Shown piece after piece: positions 36,028 to 51,117 of a stretch of DNA of 64,000 nucleotides. The position numbers were made by a program, and so were the translations under genes. Below the pieces are notes generated by a model, which saw only the letters and a program-made list of their open reading frames with translations, was not told where the DNA came from and did not search any database. Where the stretch lies: the NCBI GenBank assembly GCA_947176895.1, contig CAMWSK010000007.1, positions 23,886 to 87,885 of the forward strand, written 5' to 3'. The first letter of the stretch is position 1. Each line of letters begins with the position of its first letter. Source of the stretch: an uncultured Prevotellaceae bacterium (GTDB lineage: Bacteria; Bacteroidota; Bacteroidia; Bacteroidales; Bacteroidaceae).

Positions 36028-37578
36028 TCAATTCACCACCACATCCATGGCACCTTTCAATTCACGCTCCACTCCGTCCGGTCCCTGAGCCTTGATCTTG
36101 GTGATAAAGAAACGCTTGCCACGGCCAAGCTGACGAATCATATTGCGCTGGCGGGCGGTGATAGAAGCACTTTGCGACACCTCGGGCACCGCATTTCCCA
36201 TATTGTCATAGAACACCATCTCAAAGCCTTTCACGCTGAAAGGGATGTTCAGCAGTCCATCATCGATGGCCGCATTCAACTCGTTCATGTTCATCAACAC
36301 CTGCTTGCTTATCTTTCCACCCGTCAGACGATCGTCTCCACTGACAATGAATGCCGTGGGGTCGGGTAACTTGCGTACACGGAAACTGAATTTACCCATC
36401 TCCTGGGTCCGTCCCTCCATCTGCGCGCTCACGGTGAACACGGCCTCCCCGCCAACGTTGGTGGGACTGGCAATGTACTTACCATCGCCCTTCTGGGTAA
36501 AGGAGCCTCCCCCGCTCATGCTCACACGCAGTTTATTGCCGGCCACGCCGGGAACACTGACACTGATAGGATTGTCATAACCGGCATACAGCACATTCAT
36601 GATGTCGGCACTCAACGTGGCTCCGGGAGCTATCACGCTATACTTCTGTTGAAAGTCGCGGCGAATGGTCTGTCCGTCACCATTTTTCGTTTCAATATAT
36701 CCGTTCAGCGTGAAATCGCCTGTCCGGTTACACACAGTCTCATAGGAACCGCCATTTAAAGGTTGTCCGTTGACATATATCGTGGGACGGTTGGTCGTGT
36801 CGACGGCCGCCATGAAAATCTGTGCCCGGAAACGGTCGCCCTGCACCAGCATCTGGGCATTTGGCACCACATAGGCATTCACCTCATTGACACGCAGGTC
36901 CTTCACATCAATTTGGTTTACCAACTCATGAAGCACCTCATTCTCGGCAAGACGCACATCATGCTGCAATTTGGTAAGCAAGGTGACTGCGGCTGCCGTG
37001 GGCTGACCCTCAAACATATATTCCTGCCAATTCTTACCTTCAATCCTCGCGCTTTGGGGGACATCGGTATTGAGGTTGCTGCTTATGACCTGACGTTTGC
37101 TGTCGTCATGCAGCATAGCCACAACCTCCTCGCGATAGCTGTTCACGCGATTAAAAAGCTCCTCTCCTTTTGCTTCACGCGAACCCAGCATGATATACGT
37201 GGCGGCCTCTAGGTCCTCCTGGTTTTTGATGTTTCTCACATCACCATCGGTGCCATCGCTTTTCTTGACGATACTGACTTTCAGTTCCTCGGCAAAGCCG
37301 AACAACTCGTTGCTTATCTGTCTGACGTGCTGTCCCTTCTCATACCAGTTTTTTGCTTTGACGGGATTAGAGTTCATCTGATTGGCCAACTCCTTGTACA
37401 ACCCTTCGTTGATTTGCGAAGCATTGCTTGTGCTAAGTTCCAACTTGTCAGAAACCAAGGTGAACCCCTTCAGCACATCGCTACTCACGTTCAGCGCCAG
37501 CATGGCCATGAGAACGACGTACATCAGATTGATCATCTTCTGACGCGGAGAGACCTTTTTCTTCTTAAATTTTGCCAT
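36028..37578 (-). CDS. gldM: Type IX secretion/gliding motor protein GldM/PorM
   Basis: Periplasm-spanning arm of the proton-driven T9SS motor. It is 516 residues, with a short basic N-terminus, one membrane helix (MINLMYVVLMAMLALNVSSD) that packs in the GldL ring, then four periplasmic domains. It is directly between gldL (35 bp) and gldN (35 bp). Confidence 0.95.
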   Translation of the reverse strand: MAKFKKKKVSPRQKMINLMYVVLMAMLALNVSSDVLKGFTLVSDKLELSTSNASQINEGLYKELANQMNSNPVKAKNWYEKGQHVRQISNELFGFAEELKVSIVKKSDGTDGDVRNIKNQEDLEAATYIMLGSREAKGEELFNRVNSYREEVVAMLHDDSKRQVISSNLNTDVPQSARIEGKNWQEYMFEGQPTAAAVTLLTKLQHDVRLAENEVLHELVNQIDVKDLRVNEVNAYVVPNAQMLVQGDRFRAQIFMAAVDTTNRPTIYVNGQPLNGGSYETVCNRTGDFTLNGYIETKNGDGQTIRRDFQQKYSVIAPGATLSADIMNVLYAGYDNPISVSVPGVAGNKLRVSMSGGGSFTQKGDGKYIASPTNVGGEAVFTVSAQMEGRTQEMGKFSFRVRKLPDPTAFIVSGDDRLTGGKISKQVLMNMNELNAAIDDGLLNIPFSVKGFEMVFYDNMGNAVPEVSQSASITARQRNMIRQLGRGKRFFITKIKAQGPDGVERELKGAMDVVVN

Positions 37579-37613
37579 CGTATCTATTTAAGATAAGTCG
37601 GGAGTTCTGTACC

Positions 37614-38327
37614 CTATTCTGCGGAAGTGGCTGCCATAGGCTGCATATTCACTGTCAACGCCTTTATCATTCGTGCATACACATTGTTCAGTTCCTCTAT
37701 CTGCTGGGCCATGCGGCGTGTCTGCTCGTCAATCTGTTCGATTGTGCTCACCTGGCGACTGATGTTCCGGAGCTGCAGCTCATACATCGAAGTCATACCC
37801 GTAAGCATACGGTTCAGGTCTTCCATCTCCTCGCCATTGCTTCCCATATGGGCGGCCTGCTCTTTCACGCGACTCAGCACCTCGGCCAACTCATTCAGTT
37901 CCTGAGTGTAATTGCTAAGGGCTTCCTCCACACCAACAGGATTGGCCGCCCGGATTTGCCCGATGCCCACAGTCACTGCGGGCTGCACGGGATTTTCCAC
38001 AGTCACAGGCGAAACATTCACCACGGGTGCAGAAGCATTCACCACGGGTGCAGAACCATAAACATTTCCCTGCCCTTGACTCTTCTCCGCTTCGTCCTCG
38101 GGCAAACGGTCCGTCACTCGTTCGAATCCGCTGATGAAAAACACGAACACCTCGGTGCCCATACCCACCAACAGCATCACATTGGCACCCGACAAGTGCA
38201 AGAGTTTAAATAAGGTACCCAGGATGACCACTGCGGCACCCCAACTGTAGGCATAATTCATAAAGGTTTGACCGGCCAGCGAGTCCATCCACTTCTGGAC
38301 GCGGGATATAGGATTCAGATTTGCCAT
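37614..38327 (-). CDS. gldL: Type IX secretion/gliding motor protein GldL/PorL
   Basis: Inner-membrane stator of the T9SS motor. It is 237 residues, with two membrane helices (YAYSWGAAVVILGTLFKLLH and VMLLVGMGTEVFVFFISGF) that contain the motor Glu, then a long cytoplasmic helical region (TQELNELAEVLSRVKEQAAH). It is 36 bp after gldK. Confidence 0.94.
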   Translation of the reverse strand: MANLNPISRVQKWMDSLAGQTFMNYAYSWGAAVVILGTLFKLLHLSGANVMLLVGMGTEVFVFFISGFERVTDRLPEDEAEKSQGQGNVYGSAPVVNASAPVVNVSPVTVENPVQPAVTVGIGQIRAANPVGVEEALSNYTQELNELAEVLSRVKEQAAHMGSNGEEMEDLNRMLTGMTSMYELQLRNISRQVSTIEQIDEQTRRMAQQIEELNNVYARMIKALTVNMQPMAATSAE

Positions 38328-38363
38328 AGCTTTTCTGTTTGTTTTATCTGTTGTTTTTATCTG

Positions 38364-39851
38364 TTACCTTCGTGTGCTGACAGCCGGACGACTACCGGCC
38401 TTGGCGGCATTCTTCACACGCGACCCATCGTTTACCATCGAGCGCACACAACGGAAACCCACGTAGCATCTCGGCTGGTTTTGATATTCATAAGAGCGCC
38501 AAGCGCTGCGAATCATGCTCTCGGGATCTTTCCACGAACCTCCACGCACACATTTCCTCTTCAAGCGATAGGGATCCTCCTTGGCCGCATTGTATCGCAG
38601 TTCAGGATTCATGTCACTCATGTTCTGCACACCGGCTTCAGTATACACCGTACTGGTCCACTCAGCCACGTTACCTGCCATATCATAAAGTCCGTTGCTG
38701 TTGGCTCCATAGGCCCCGCACTTGCTGGTAATCAAACTTCCGTCCTCGGTATAATTACCCCTGTCAGGTTTGAAGTTGGCATAATAGCAGTTCTTGTCGC
38801 TCTTTACCTCTCCGCTCTCCCAAGGGAAAAGCCCGGCGCTTTTCCCGCGAGCGGCAAACTCCCACTCCACTTCGGTGGGCAAACGGTAGCGCTGAATCTG
38901 CTTGGCCATACCTCCCAGACCCTTTATCAGAAAGTCGGTACGCCAGGCACAGAAGGCGTTGGCCTGCTCCCAGGTGACACCCACCACGGGATAGTCATCG
39001 TAAGCGGGATTACTGAAATACAACTTCATATAACGCTCATTGTCGGCGTTTTGAAAATCATTCACCCAGCAAGTGGTATCGGGATAAACGTTAACGATAT
39101 AGGTGTTCAGGAAATCCCAGGGACCGGAAAGTTCACGCGTAATCGTCTCGCGACGGATGCGTCCCTCATCGTCAATCCAAGCAGTGTCCTTGCTGATCAT
39201 TACCGGCTCGGCACCCACCTTATGGTCTGTGTTCAGGTCGCGCTCCTCGGGATTCAGACGGAAGCGACGCTGGGCGGCAGCCGCATAGTCATACACCTCG
39301 TAACGATAGTTCAACTGGCTGGCATCCAGCATCACCGTGCCATCTATGGGATGGGTGTAGTATAAACTTTCGATAGCCCGGGCCTCATCCTCATTGGCCT
39401 TCTTCCAAGGAATGGGCTTCTTCCAATTGAGGTAAGGCTGAATGGGATTCCCCTCCTGGTCTTCCTCAATCTTATATGTCTCATCGCCACCGTATGCAGG
39501 ATCGGCCAGACGCTCACGGATGATGCTGTCGCGCACCCACATCACAAACTGGCGGTACTTGGCATTGCTCACCTCACGCTCATCCATCCAAAACCCGTCT
39601 ACGCTGATGTCTCGCACAGGCGTCTGCGGTCCCCACAGGCTATCGTTGTTCTCCAGCCCCACACGCAACGACCCCTTCTTTACGGCCACCATGCCGTAGG
39701 GGGTGGGTTCGCTATACCCGGTGCCACGCACGCCGGTCACCTCACCGCCGCTGGCCATGGCCGACGAACCCGTGGCGGACATACATCCGACCACCAGCAG
39801 CGCAGTCATGGCCACTCCCATTAGTGCTAAGAACGATTTCTTCGTTACCAT
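38364..39851 (-). CDS. gldK: Type IX secretion lipoprotein GldK/PorK
   Basis: Outer-membrane lipoprotein of the T9SS ring with a formylglycine-generating-enzyme-like fold. It is 495 residues from the ATG at 39849-39851 (MVTKKSFLALMGVAMTALLV), with lipobox VVGC; a reading starting 48 nt earlier is rejected because it buries the signal peptide. The FGE-like core is visible as PVVGVTWEQANAFCAWRTDF, RLPTEVEWEFAARG, YDMAGNVAEWTS and RGGSWKDP. It precedes gldL. Confidence 0.94.
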   Translation of the reverse strand: MVTKKSFLALMGVAMTALLVVGCMSATGSSAMASGGEVTGVRGTGYSEPTPYGMVAVKKGSLRVGLENNDSLWGPQTPVRDISVDGFWMDEREVSNAKYRQFVMWVRDSIIRERLADPAYGGDETYKIEEDQEGNPIQPYLNWKKPIPWKKANEDEARAIESLYYTHPIDGTVMLDASQLNYRYEVYDYAAAAQRRFRLNPEERDLNTDHKVGAEPVMISKDTAWIDDEGRIRRETITRELSGPWDFLNTYIVNVYPDTTCWVNDFQNADNERYMKLYFSNPAYDDYPVVGVTWEQANAFCAWRTDFLIKGLGGMAKQIQRYRLPTEVEWEFAARGKSAGLFPWESGEVKSDKNCYYANFKPDRGNYTEDGSLITSKCGAYGANSNGLYDMAGNVAEWTSTVYTEAGVQNMSDMNPELRYNAAKEDPYRLKRKCVRGGSWKDPESMIRSAWRSYEYQNQPRCYVGFRCVRSMVNDGSRVKNAAKAGSRPAVSTRR

Positions 39852-39895
39852 ATATTCTTCTTTTCTTTTTTTTGTTTCGTCTTTTTTCCCTTGGC

Positions 39896-40837
39896 TCAAA
39901 GTATGCGGATACTCTTGTGCAGGTTCTTACCTTTCTTGAACATGTTCATATCCATCTGGTAGCCCACAACTATCTCATGCGTCCCGTTGAGTGCACCTAT
40001 ACCGCCCGTATACATCTCGTAGCTGTAGCCAATCTTCACCCCGTGAAAGACAGTGCCCACAAGCAAAGCCACACTCACCGTGGGACTATAGCTCAAGCCA
40101 CCATACATATAAAGCTTTTCGCCGCTGTACGTCAGCCTTGCCGTCACATCGCCACGCCACGCATCCAGGTCGGTGCGAAGGATAGCGTTGGTCTCCAACG
40201 CATATCTTGGCTGACGGAACTTAAAGTTGTATCCGCCTGTCAGATAGTAGAGCCGGCCCACCTGCGTCTCGTTCTGCTTGTCGTCACCCAAAGAGATGGT
40301 GGGAGCCGTGAGGTGCATGGAGCTTAACCCTACATACCACTTGTCCTTTCGGGTGTAGCGCAGGCCGAAATCCAAATCGAAGGCCACGCCGTCCACCTCG
40401 GAAGTGGGGAAAGCCGGGTCACCGCTATCGCCCAAGTCCAAATCTCCTCCGTCAAACGTCTCGTCCAGAAAACCCACTCTCACGCCCATGCTCAGGTTTC
40501 CTCCCCAGAGAGGTTGGTGATAAGCATATTGCAGGTAGAGTTTCTTGTTGGAGAACAAGCCAATCTTGTCATTCATGAAGCCCAAGCCAACACCATGGCG
40601 GGGACTGAGAAAAAAGAGAGGCATGTCGGCTGTGGCCAACATGGTGGATGGAGCATTCTCATACCCCGTGAGCTGCATGCTGAAGCCCCCTTGGATGTCC
40701 AGTTTCCCATCCAGTCCGCTTGATGCCGGGTTGAAATAGCTCTGCAACGCCCAATAGTTGGTAAACGCTGCATCGTATTGTGCCTTAAGGCCTTGGCATG
40801 CAACGGTTAGCAAAAGCAGCAGATAAAGTCTCTTCAT
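39896..40837 (-). CDS. porP: Type IX secretion outer-membrane protein PorP/SprF family
   Basis: 313 residues with a signal peptide (LYLLLLLTVACQGLKAQ) and an outer-membrane barrel. The N-terminal block QYDAAFTNYWALQSYFNPAS is typical of PorP/SprF proteins (Q.D..F..Y......NPA). It heads the T9SS operon, 44 bp before gldK. Besides a core PorP, this family includes cargo-specific SprF paralogues, but the position in the operon argues for PorP. Confidence 0.93.
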   Translation of the reverse strand: MKRLYLLLLLTVACQGLKAQYDAAFTNYWALQSYFNPASSGLDGKLDIQGGFSMQLTGYENAPSTMLATADMPLFFLSPRHGVGLGFMNDKIGLFSNKKLYLQYAYHQPLWGGNLSMGVRVGFLDETFDGGDLDLGDSGDPAFPTSEVDGVAFDLDFGLRYTRKDKWYVGLSSMHLTAPTISLGDDKQNETQVGRLYYLTGGYNFKFRQPRYALETNAILRTDLDAWRGDVTARLTYSGEKLYMYGGLSYSPTVSVALLVGTVFHGVKIGYSYEMYTGGIGALNGTHEIVVGYQMDMNMFKKGKNLHKSIRIL

Positions 40838-40981
40838 CTCCCTATTATAACGAGCAATCTCTTCATTTTATTGTACCGCAAAAAAGTTTTTTACTTGATG
40901 AAAGAACAACGAGGATACTCCGGACGGCTCGTAGCATCCTGTCATACCCTCGTCATGTAGTTTACTCTATTACCGTAATTT

Positions 40982-46759
<5,778 letters not shown>

Positions 46760-46827
46760 CTAATGCCGTTGCTCCGCGTCACGTCACAAAAGCTTTTCCC
46801 GTTGATAAAATTATATTGTTCTTGGAG

Positions 46828-46835
46828 CAAAGATA
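46828..46835 (-). promoter_or_regulatory. -7 promoter box of the GH84-GH2 gene
   Basis: Minus-strand TATCTTTG matches TAnnTTTG, 83 bp upstream of the start codon. The -33 element is not clear. The AAACAT array begins about 130 bp further upstream. Confidence 0.5.
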
Positions 46836-46964
46836 GGAAAAGTGTTCGGATTATTGCTGCCATCTGCTTCTTTTTTATCATTATGCCTCGTTATTTCATG
46901 AAAAAGAAGAGATGGCAGTACCGTAAACCAAGGTTTATTTGGAGACGTCGTGGAGCCTTCAAGA

Positions 46965-47065
46965 AATCATGTGAATGTTTTGGGAAAAACATGTTCATCT
47001 TTTTCAAAAACGTGTTCATGTTTTTCAAAAACGTGTTCATGTTTTTCAAAAACGTCTTGATGTTT
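46965..47065. repeat. Array 2 of AAACATNNNNATGTTT palindromes (5 units)
   Basis: Units start at 46965, 46987, 47008, 47029 and 47050 (spacing 22, 21, 21, 21 bp). The inner bases are GTGA, GTTC, GTTC, GTTC and CTTG; several units read AAACGT on the left. It lies upstream of the GH84-GH2 gene and just past the terminator of the discoidin-like gene. Confidence 0.75.
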
Positions 47066-47075
47066 TTTCGCCAAT

Positions 47076-47116
47076 AAAAAAGCACCCCAAAAGTTTTCGT
47101 CTAACTTTTGGGGTGC
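47076..47116 (-). terminator. Terminator of the first discoidin-like protein gene
   Basis: Long inverted repeat GCACCCCAAAAGTT with AACTTTTGGGGTGC. On the minus strand it is followed by TTTTTTATT. It ends 57 bp past the stop codon at 47173. Confidence 0.85.
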
Positions 47117-47155
47117 ACTTCACATTACGACACAGCCTCCTTGAAGACTGAGTCT

Positions 47156-48381
47156 TTAAAGTCGGCTTGCGCTTACTTCACAAGAACCTTCACACCGTTC
47201 ACAATGTAGAGACCCTTCTTCAGGCCCTTAACGGTGTTGATGTCGCCCTTGCCAACATAGGTGCCGTCCACGGTGTAAATCTTGCCGCCCTTCGTGGCGT
47301 TGGCCACAGCGTCCTTGATGGCGTCGAACACACCCTCACCAACGGTGTAGGAAATCTCGGCGTCTTTGGGACTCTCCAGCTGGGCGTTGATCCAGGTGCG
47401 GTTGGCAGGAATGGCGGTGTTCGTTCTCACGGCCTTGAAAGCACCCTCGCCATTGGCGATGACACTGCCCTTGGGAGCGGTGGTGGCAAAGTAGCTGCCG
47501 ATGTGTCTGGCCACGGTGTCGGCCACAACGTTCAGCGTACCGCCATAGGTGAAGCCGTACAGCTCCTCGGCGGCCTCCTCGTCGAAGTCCTCGGTGCCCG
47601 TAACGTACACGAAAGGCTCGCCGGCCTTCGCCGTGTTGTTCTCCAGCACGTTCAGGGTAATCTCAGTGCCGCTGATGCTCACACCGTAAACGTTGGCGCC
47701 CTCGGCGGGAGTCACGTCCATGGGATAGCAGAAGCCATAAATGGCGTTGGGAGCCAAAAGCATCGTGAAGTCGTTCTTCGCATAGTCGGCGGCCACATCC
47801 TCTGCCTCCTCAATCAGGAAGCCCGTGTTGCTGTCCACATTTTCGGAACTCCAGGTCACAAGGAAGTTGCCGTCACGCTGGGTGTGCAGGTTGTTGTTGT
47901 TGTTGCCCAGGATGTCGTTACCCTTGCTCATCACCTTGCCATAACCCATGGCGCTGTTCTTCCACAGGGTGGGCTGGATGCTCAGGGTCACGGCACCGGC
48001 AGTGCCGGCGGCTCTCAGATACAGACCGGTGGCCTTGTTCTGGATGATGTAGGCGGTGTCGGCCACGTTGATGAAGCGGAACAGGGCGGCATCGGGGGTA
48101 GATTCGGTCTCTGCCTCGTCCAACACATACAGGCGGTGGCCCAAGATGCTGAGGGAATCCTCATACTCGCTTTCATACACAAAGTTGCTGTCAGTATCAA
48201 TGGTCTCCTCGCGGCCAATGGAAAGCAACTTACCATAAAGGCTGGGCCAATGCTCCTCGTTAGCGAAGACGTCACCGTCCTCCTCACTGTAGAGATGGGC
48301 GTCGGCACCGGTCTTGCTCCACTCATTCTCCTCATACATCTGCTCGGTGGCGAAGCGGAAGTTGTACCACTTGCCCGTCTG
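47156..48381. repeat. Copy 1 of a 1226-bp identical direct repeat
   Basis: This stretch matches 51118-52343 base for base by eye, covering the last ~400 codons, the stop and about 17 bp beyond. The first mismatch is at 48382 (g versus a). Both translations and both antisense readings agree throughout, so even silent sites are identical. Confidence 0.85.
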
Positions 48382-50865
48382 GACCTTATTGGCGGCCTCG
48401 AACACAACCTTTCTGGCAGCCTCGATGGCCTTCACCTTAGCCTCGCTCTCTGCAGGAGTATAAATACCGGCAGCATCATAAGCCTCGGCCTCGGCAATCA
48501 GGCTGGCCAGAGCCTGACCGACACCGGCATCGCTCCACTCACCGGGATTGGTGCCGACAACCACCATATCGGAAATGTTCTTGTTGTCGCTGATAGCGTT
48601 GCGCAGGGAGTCGGGATTCACAAAGATGGCGTTGAAGGCCTCGGCAGCTTTCACCAGCTGCTCATAGGTCTCCACGGTCACAGCATCGCCCTCGGCCTTG
48701 GCCGCCTCCACAGCGGCCTGTACATTGGTGAAAATCTCTCCCATGCCCTTGGCTTGACTGTGCTCGTTGACCGTCTCTCGTGCTCCATAGAGCTGAATCT
48801 CAGCGGCATGCCAGAATCCCTCGTCTCCAATGTTGGTCTTGATTCCATAAAAACGCAGATAAGAGAAACCGTTCACGGGAATCAGGCCGGAGCGAACAAC
48901 CTCACCACTCTCCTTATAAGGAAGCTTGATGGTGGCCAGTTTTTCCTCGCAATCCTCTCTCTTCTCGCCGGCATCCGGATTATTGGTTCCATATACCTCC
49001 ATCTCAACGGGATGACCTCCGTTATTCGTACGACGTGTCATTTCCAAAGCAACGGACTCCAAATCCCTGTACTCAGAAAGGTCTACCTGCAAATAGTGGG
49101 GAGCGGCATGCGCACCATGCCAGTCGGTGTGCCAGAAAGTGCCCTTGTCACCATCCAGCAAAGCACCGAGATCCTTGCCCTCGTCCTTGTCTCCGTGGGG
49201 AGAGCTGAGTTGCTCTACGCCGGTGACCAAGCCTGTCTCTCCATCAAATTCCACGCGCGAGTCGATGGCAATCTCCATCTTCTCCTCCATCTCCTCGATA
49301 ATCTGCTGTGCCTTGAACTGACGGTCGGCCTCGTCCTTGACGGGTTTATAAGCAGCAATGATGGCAGCTGCTTCTTCATCGCTTACGGGCAGGAGCGTCC
49401 AAACAGAAGACATCTCACCTTCATATGTGTACTTCAGAATCTCGCCTTCCTTGCCGGAACCGCCTCCATGGCCTCCGCCGTGGAAAGAATTCCAGATGTT
49501 GTCTGCCTGATAAGCGAGACGCAGGGTGTAGAAAACAGTGTCCTGCTCACCGTTCTCGCCGGGAGTCTTCTTGATGTAGTCAAATTGGATGAGACTGTCG
49601 CTCTCCACGCTCATCGTAGGCATGCCGTTGGTGAAAGTGGCATCGGTGCCTACATTCTCCACACGATACTTCTTGTCAACGCCCTCAGGCTTGGTAATTT
49701 TCCACAAGTAGATGGCCTTGGTGGCATCCTCGGCAAGGCTGCTCCAGCGTGCGGTGATGCCGTCGGCATTCTTGCGGCTGAACATGTACTTGTTCATGTA
49801 GGTCGTCACTCCGGGAATAGTCTCTCCGCTGGCTTCATCCTCTTTGTCCTCGGTTTTCTCAAAGAACTTTCTCTGGCTGGCGATGAAGTAGTAGCCGGGA
49901 GCGACTTCCATCACCGAACTTACATACGAGGCTATGGCAGCATTGTAGGCATCGATAATCTTCCGGCCTACAGCCTGAAGCTCCTCAACACTGCTGTCCT
50001 CCCATTCCTGCTCCAACAACACACCTTCGTTGATGGCTGTATTGAAAGCATCAACAAGGGCTGCATCATAGGTGCCGGGAGTGCCGTCTACACTGGTTTT
50101 ACCCTGTAAGGCATCCAACTTGGTCTGATACTCGCTCATGATAGCCTCGAAATCCCCGAAAGCAGCCTCCAGCTCACTGCTCGACTCAAATTCAACGGGA
50201 TAAATGGTCCAGATGTTGTTGCCGGAAGAGGCCGTGTTCACACCGCTACCCCAAGCAACCACTCCTGCATACACACCGGTTCCTTGGGCAACTCCCTTGC
50301 CATCGGAACCAAGGTCAAAGCCATTGGAATCGAACTTATAGCCATACTCGCCTGTGGCAGTAGCAAGATTAAAGGCAAAACAGCCAAGATTGGGATTACC
50401 ATCGCTCTCGGTGACGTAAACAAAGACCTCTGCGGCGTCAGCCTCTTCACCGACATAGAATCTGCCGCCCCATTCACCACCGTTTTCGGTGATAAGCCAA
50501 CGTCCGGTACCAAACTGCATCTTGCAGGTGCCTTCAGTCTCGCTCTTCACAAAACGAACCAATGCGGGACCCACCTTGGACACCGTGGCAAACTCGTTAA
50601 ACACAAGGTTCGACTTGCATCGAACCAAACTGCCGTCATCGTCGAAATCGATATTGTCGTACATGCAACCACCTCCACCGCGGTCGATGTACACCACATA
50701 CCATTGATTGCCGGTGAGATCCAACTCACTCGTTTCGTAGAGCATGTTTTGGTCATCCACAACAATCTTCCGGGTTGGATCCAAGTCGGGATGCAACTCA
50801 GCCCTCGATGTAGAGAAACCGCCAAACAAAAGCGCTACGGCAAAAAAAGAGAAAATCTTTTTCAT
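47173..50865 (-). CDS. Large secreted discoidin-domain protein with T9SS sorting domain (paralogue A)
   Basis: 1230 residues. A signal peptide (FSFFAVALLFGGFSTSRA) is followed by an N-terminal beta-rich region, helical linkers, an F5/8 type C (discoidin) domain at about 550-695 (LLDGDKGTFWHTDWHG, HYLQVDLSEYRDL, AEIQLYGA), a FIVAR-like helical stretch to about 830, a beta-rich region, and a T9SS type A sorting domain (GKIYTVDGTYVGKGD, LKKGLYIVNGVKVLVK). No catalytic domain is recognised, so a carbohydrate- or surface-binding role is likely. It is paralogous along its whole length to the next gene upstream; residues 829-1230 are identical to that copy. Confidence 0.85.
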   Translation of the reverse strand: MKKIFSFFAVALLFGGFSTSRAELHPDLDPTRKIVVDDQNMLYETSELDLTGNQWYVVYIDRGGGGCMYDNIDFDDDGSLVRCKSNLVFNEFATVSKVGPALVRFVKSETEGTCKMQFGTGRWLITENGGEWGGRFYVGEEADAAEVFVYVTESDGNPNLGCFAFNLATATGEYGYKFDSNGFDLGSDGKGVAQGTGVYAGVVAWGSGVNTASSGNNIWTIYPVEFESSSELEAAFGDFEAIMSEYQTKLDALQGKTSVDGTPGTYDAALVDAFNTAINEGVLLEQEWEDSSVEELQAVGRKIIDAYNAAIASYVSSVMEVAPGYYFIASQRKFFEKTEDKEDEASGETIPGVTTYMNKYMFSRKNADGITARWSSLAEDATKAIYLWKITKPEGVDKKYRVENVGTDATFTNGMPTMSVESDSLIQFDYIKKTPGENGEQDTVFYTLRLAYQADNIWNSFHGGGHGGGSGKEGEILKYTYEGEMSSVWTLLPVSDEEAAAIIAAYKPVKDEADRQFKAQQIIEEMEEKMEIAIDSRVEFDGETGLVTGVEQLSSPHGDKDEGKDLGALLDGDKGTFWHTDWHGAHAAPHYLQVDLSEYRDLESVALEMTRRTNNGGHPVEMEVYGTNNPDAGEKREDCEEKLATIKLPYKESGEVVRSGLIPVNGFSYLRFYGIKTNIGDEGFWHAAEIQLYGARETVNEHSQAKGMGEIFTNVQAAVEAAKAEGDAVTVETYEQLVKAAEAFNAIFVNPDSLRNAISDNKNISDMVVVGTNPGEWSDAGVGQALASLIAEAEAYDAAGIYTPAESEAKVKAIEAARKVVFEAANKVQTGKWYNFRFATEQMYEENEWSKTGADAHLYSEEDGDVFANEEHWPSLYGKLLSIGREETIDTDSNFVYESEYEDSLSILGHRLYVLDEAETESTPDAALFRFINVADTAYIIQNKATGLYLRAAGTAGAVTLSIQPTLWKNSAMGYGKVMSKGNDILGNNNNNLHTQRDGNFLVTWSSENVDSNTGFLIEEAEDVAADYAKNDFTMLLAPNAIYGFCYPMDVTPAEGANVYGVSISGTEITLNVLENNTAKAGEPFVYVTGTEDFDEEAAEELYGFTYGGTLNVVADTVARHIGSYFATTAPKGSVIANGEGAFKAVRTNTAIPANRTWINAQLESPKDAEISYTVGEGVFDAIKDAVANATKGGKIYTVDGTYVGKGDINTVKGLKKGLYIVNGVKVLVK

Positions 50866-50983
50866 GTTTTTTGTTTTTAAGTTTAGATTAAGAAATAAAA
50901 TAGTAATATGTTTTTGTCGTTTTTAGGAATGACTCCCGGTGTTTTTAGGGGGATTTCTTGATGTTTTCAGGGATGTAGTGACA

Positions 50984-50991
50984 CAAATCTA
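50984..50991 (-). promoter_or_regulatory. -7 promoter box of discoidin-like paralogue A
   Basis: Minus-strand TAGATTTG matches TAnnTTTG, about 118 bp upstream of the start codon. This implies a leader of roughly 110 nt. Confidence 0.45.
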
Positions 50992-51074
50992 CAAAAATTT
51001 ATTTTTTAATCATCACCTCCCACAGCATTTTTATATATTTTAACGGTCAGGCAAACCACAAGACTGCAAAGAAA

Positions 51075-51102
51075 GGGGGATGCGGCTTACGTCGCATCCC
51101 CC
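51075..51102 (-). terminator. Terminator of discoidin-like paralogue B
   Basis: Perfect 10-bp stem GGGGGATGCG/CGCATCCCCC with an 8-nt loop. On the minus strand TTTCTTT follows. It sits 33 bp past the stop codon at 51135. Confidence 0.85.
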
Positions 51103-51117
51103 TCGATTATAGGGTTA

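Noticed and set aside
35993..36031. TTG start of gldN overlapping the gldM stop
   Set aside because: The ATG at 35990-35992 begins a normal signal peptide; the longer form would place 13 charged residues before it.
46965..47065. Repeat array as a possible CRISPR
   Set aside because: Units are 16-bp palindromes with 5-6 bp between them and no unique spacers of 30 bp or more; no cas genes are nearby.
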